12,760 nt of DNA from Klenkia sp. (GTDB lineage: Bacteria > Actinomycetota > Actinomycetes > Mycobacteriales > Geodermatophilaceae): the NCBI GenBank assembly GCA_025966215.1, contig JAOPVM010000335.1:1-12760 (forward strand). Direction: 5' to 3'. Position numbers and translations under genes: made by a program. The notes below the pieces were generated by a model. It was given only the letters and a program-made list of their open reading frames with translations, ran no database searches and was not told where the DNA came from. Positions within the stretch are counted from its first letter, which is position 1. The number at the start of each line of letters is the position of its first letter. Below, piece after piece: positions 12,264-12,760 of this stretch.

Positions 12264-12710
12264 ATGCCACTGGAAGGCGAGTACGAGCCCAGCCCGGAGA
12301 AGTGGGTCCGCGACCAGGTCGAGACCTACGAGCGCACCGGCGGCCGGGAGGCCAACACCCTCCCGAACCGCCCCGAGCCCGTCGTGGTGTTCACCACGCG
12401 CGGGGCCAAGAGCGGGAAGATCCGCAAGAACCCGCTGATGAAGGTCGAGCACGACGGCGTCTACGCGATGGTCGCCAGTCAGGGCGGAGCGCCCAAGCAC
12501 CCGACCTGGTACTTCAACCTCACGGCGCACCCTGACCAGGTGACCGTGCAGGACGGTGACCGCGTCTGGGACGGCACCGCCCGCGAGATCACCGGCGAGG
12601 AGAAGGCGGTCTGGTGGGAGCGGGCCGTCGCGGCCTTCCCGCCCTACGCGGAGTACCAGGAGAAGACCGAGCGGGTCATCCCCGTCCTGCTGGCCGAGCG
12701 CCTCTCCTAG
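12264..12710 (+). CDS. nitroreductase family deazaflavin (F420)-dependent oxidoreductase, Ddn-like
   Basis: 148-residue split beta-barrel protein of the Ddn/DUF385 family; members use reduced F420 to reduce quinones, nitroaromatics or other oxidised compounds, usually near the membrane. Family landmarks: WVRDQVETYERTGG (14-27), VVFTTRGAKSGKIRKNPLM (41-59), the F420-contacting stretch YAMVASQGGAPKHPTWYFNL (67-86), HPDQVTVQDGD (89-99), and the ending around AAFPPYAEYQEKTERVIPVL (123-142). Length is normal for the family (about 150). The start is fixed by homology and the leaderless promoter. It is divergent from a TetR regulator. Its stop overlaps by 4 bases, tail to tail, the stop of the gene on the opposite strand. 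The specific substrate cannot be deduced. Confidence 0.94.
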   Translation: MPLEGEYEPSPEKWVRDQVETYERTGGREANTLPNRPEPVVVFTTRGAKSGKIRKNPLMKVEHDGVYAMVASQGGAPKHPTWYFNLTAHPDQVTVQDGDRVWDGTAREITGEEKAVWWERAVAAFPPYAEYQEKTERVIPVLLAERLS

Positions 12711-12760
12711 ACCAGCCGGCGGGCCGCCGCCCAGCGCGACAGCTCGCGGCGGTTCGACAG
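12707..12760 (-). CDS. C-terminal end of a probable LuxR/NarL-type response regulator (partial)
   Basis: Only the last 17 codons lie in the window: LSNRRELSRWAAARRLV then TAG. This resembles the end of the LuxR-type helix-turn-helix (KLGLSNRxELARWAxxxxLV), where the last helix of the DNA-binding domain ends the protein. All third positions are G or C. The stop codon shares CTAG with the end of the Ddn-type gene. The call rests on a short segment and needs the flanking sequence. Confidence 0.5.
   Translation of the reverse strand: MSNRRELSRWAAARRLV

Noticed and set aside
1..12760. CRISPR arrays, insertion sequences, tRNA or rRNA genes, phage attachment sites
   Set aside because: No regularly spaced repeats, transposase motifs, cloverleaf sequences or rRNA segments were seen on either strand.

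Overview
The window is very GC-rich, with almost exclusively G/C at third codon positions, many GTG starts and GGAGG-type ribosome sites. Together with an F420-type (Ddn) reductase, an MT0933-like protein and DUF4184 and DUF2786 proteins, this points to a chromosomal segment of a high-GC actinomycete. A Geodermatophilaceae-like organism (Blastococcus, Geodermatophilus, Modestobacter) would fit, but the family assignment is an impression and was not tested.

Left part (1-3847, all minus strand): a partial YqjM-type Old Yellow Enzyme flavin oxidoreductase running off the left edge, a DUF2786 protein, and purT (formate-dependent GAR transformylase). A 274-bp divergent region with two strong inverted repeats separates purT from a plus-strand pair (4122-6169): a glutaryl-CoA-dehydrogenase/ACX4-like acyl-CoA dehydrogenase, then a ferric-siderophore reductase (SIP family). 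A perfect TTAGG-containing palindrome lies directly before the SIP ribosome-binding site.

Centre (6154-8900, minus strand): a tightly coupled operon reading SIMPL-domain protein, neutral zinc metallopeptidase, crotonase. Both junctions are 4-base ATGA overlaps. Immediately downstream is a decayed zone. It holds a frameshifted, internally deleted remnant of an NADP/F420 reductase-like gene with a 12-bp tandem duplication, and then a short C-terminal fragment of an unrecognised gene that overlaps the end of the SIP gene.

Right part: a 55-residue two-helix membrane protein (plus strand) converges on a minus-strand pair consisting of a HerA/YjgR-type ATPase preceded by a small MT0933-like protein with a Pro/Thr-rich tail. 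The next 435 bp hold no intact gene. They contain the 5' ends of two facing genes (DUF4184-like on plus, an unnamed conserved family on minus) apparently fused at one deletion point. Then come a short TetR regulator and a divergent Ddn-type F420 reductase that share a 77-bp promoter region with a palindrome and mirror-image leaderless promoters. The last bases are the C-terminus of a probable LuxR/NarL-type regulator.

Most genes are ordinary housekeeping or metabolic genes. I see no convincing new multi-gene system. The most interesting points are the two decay scars, the palindromes next to specific genes, and the coupled SIMPL-protease-crotonase operon.
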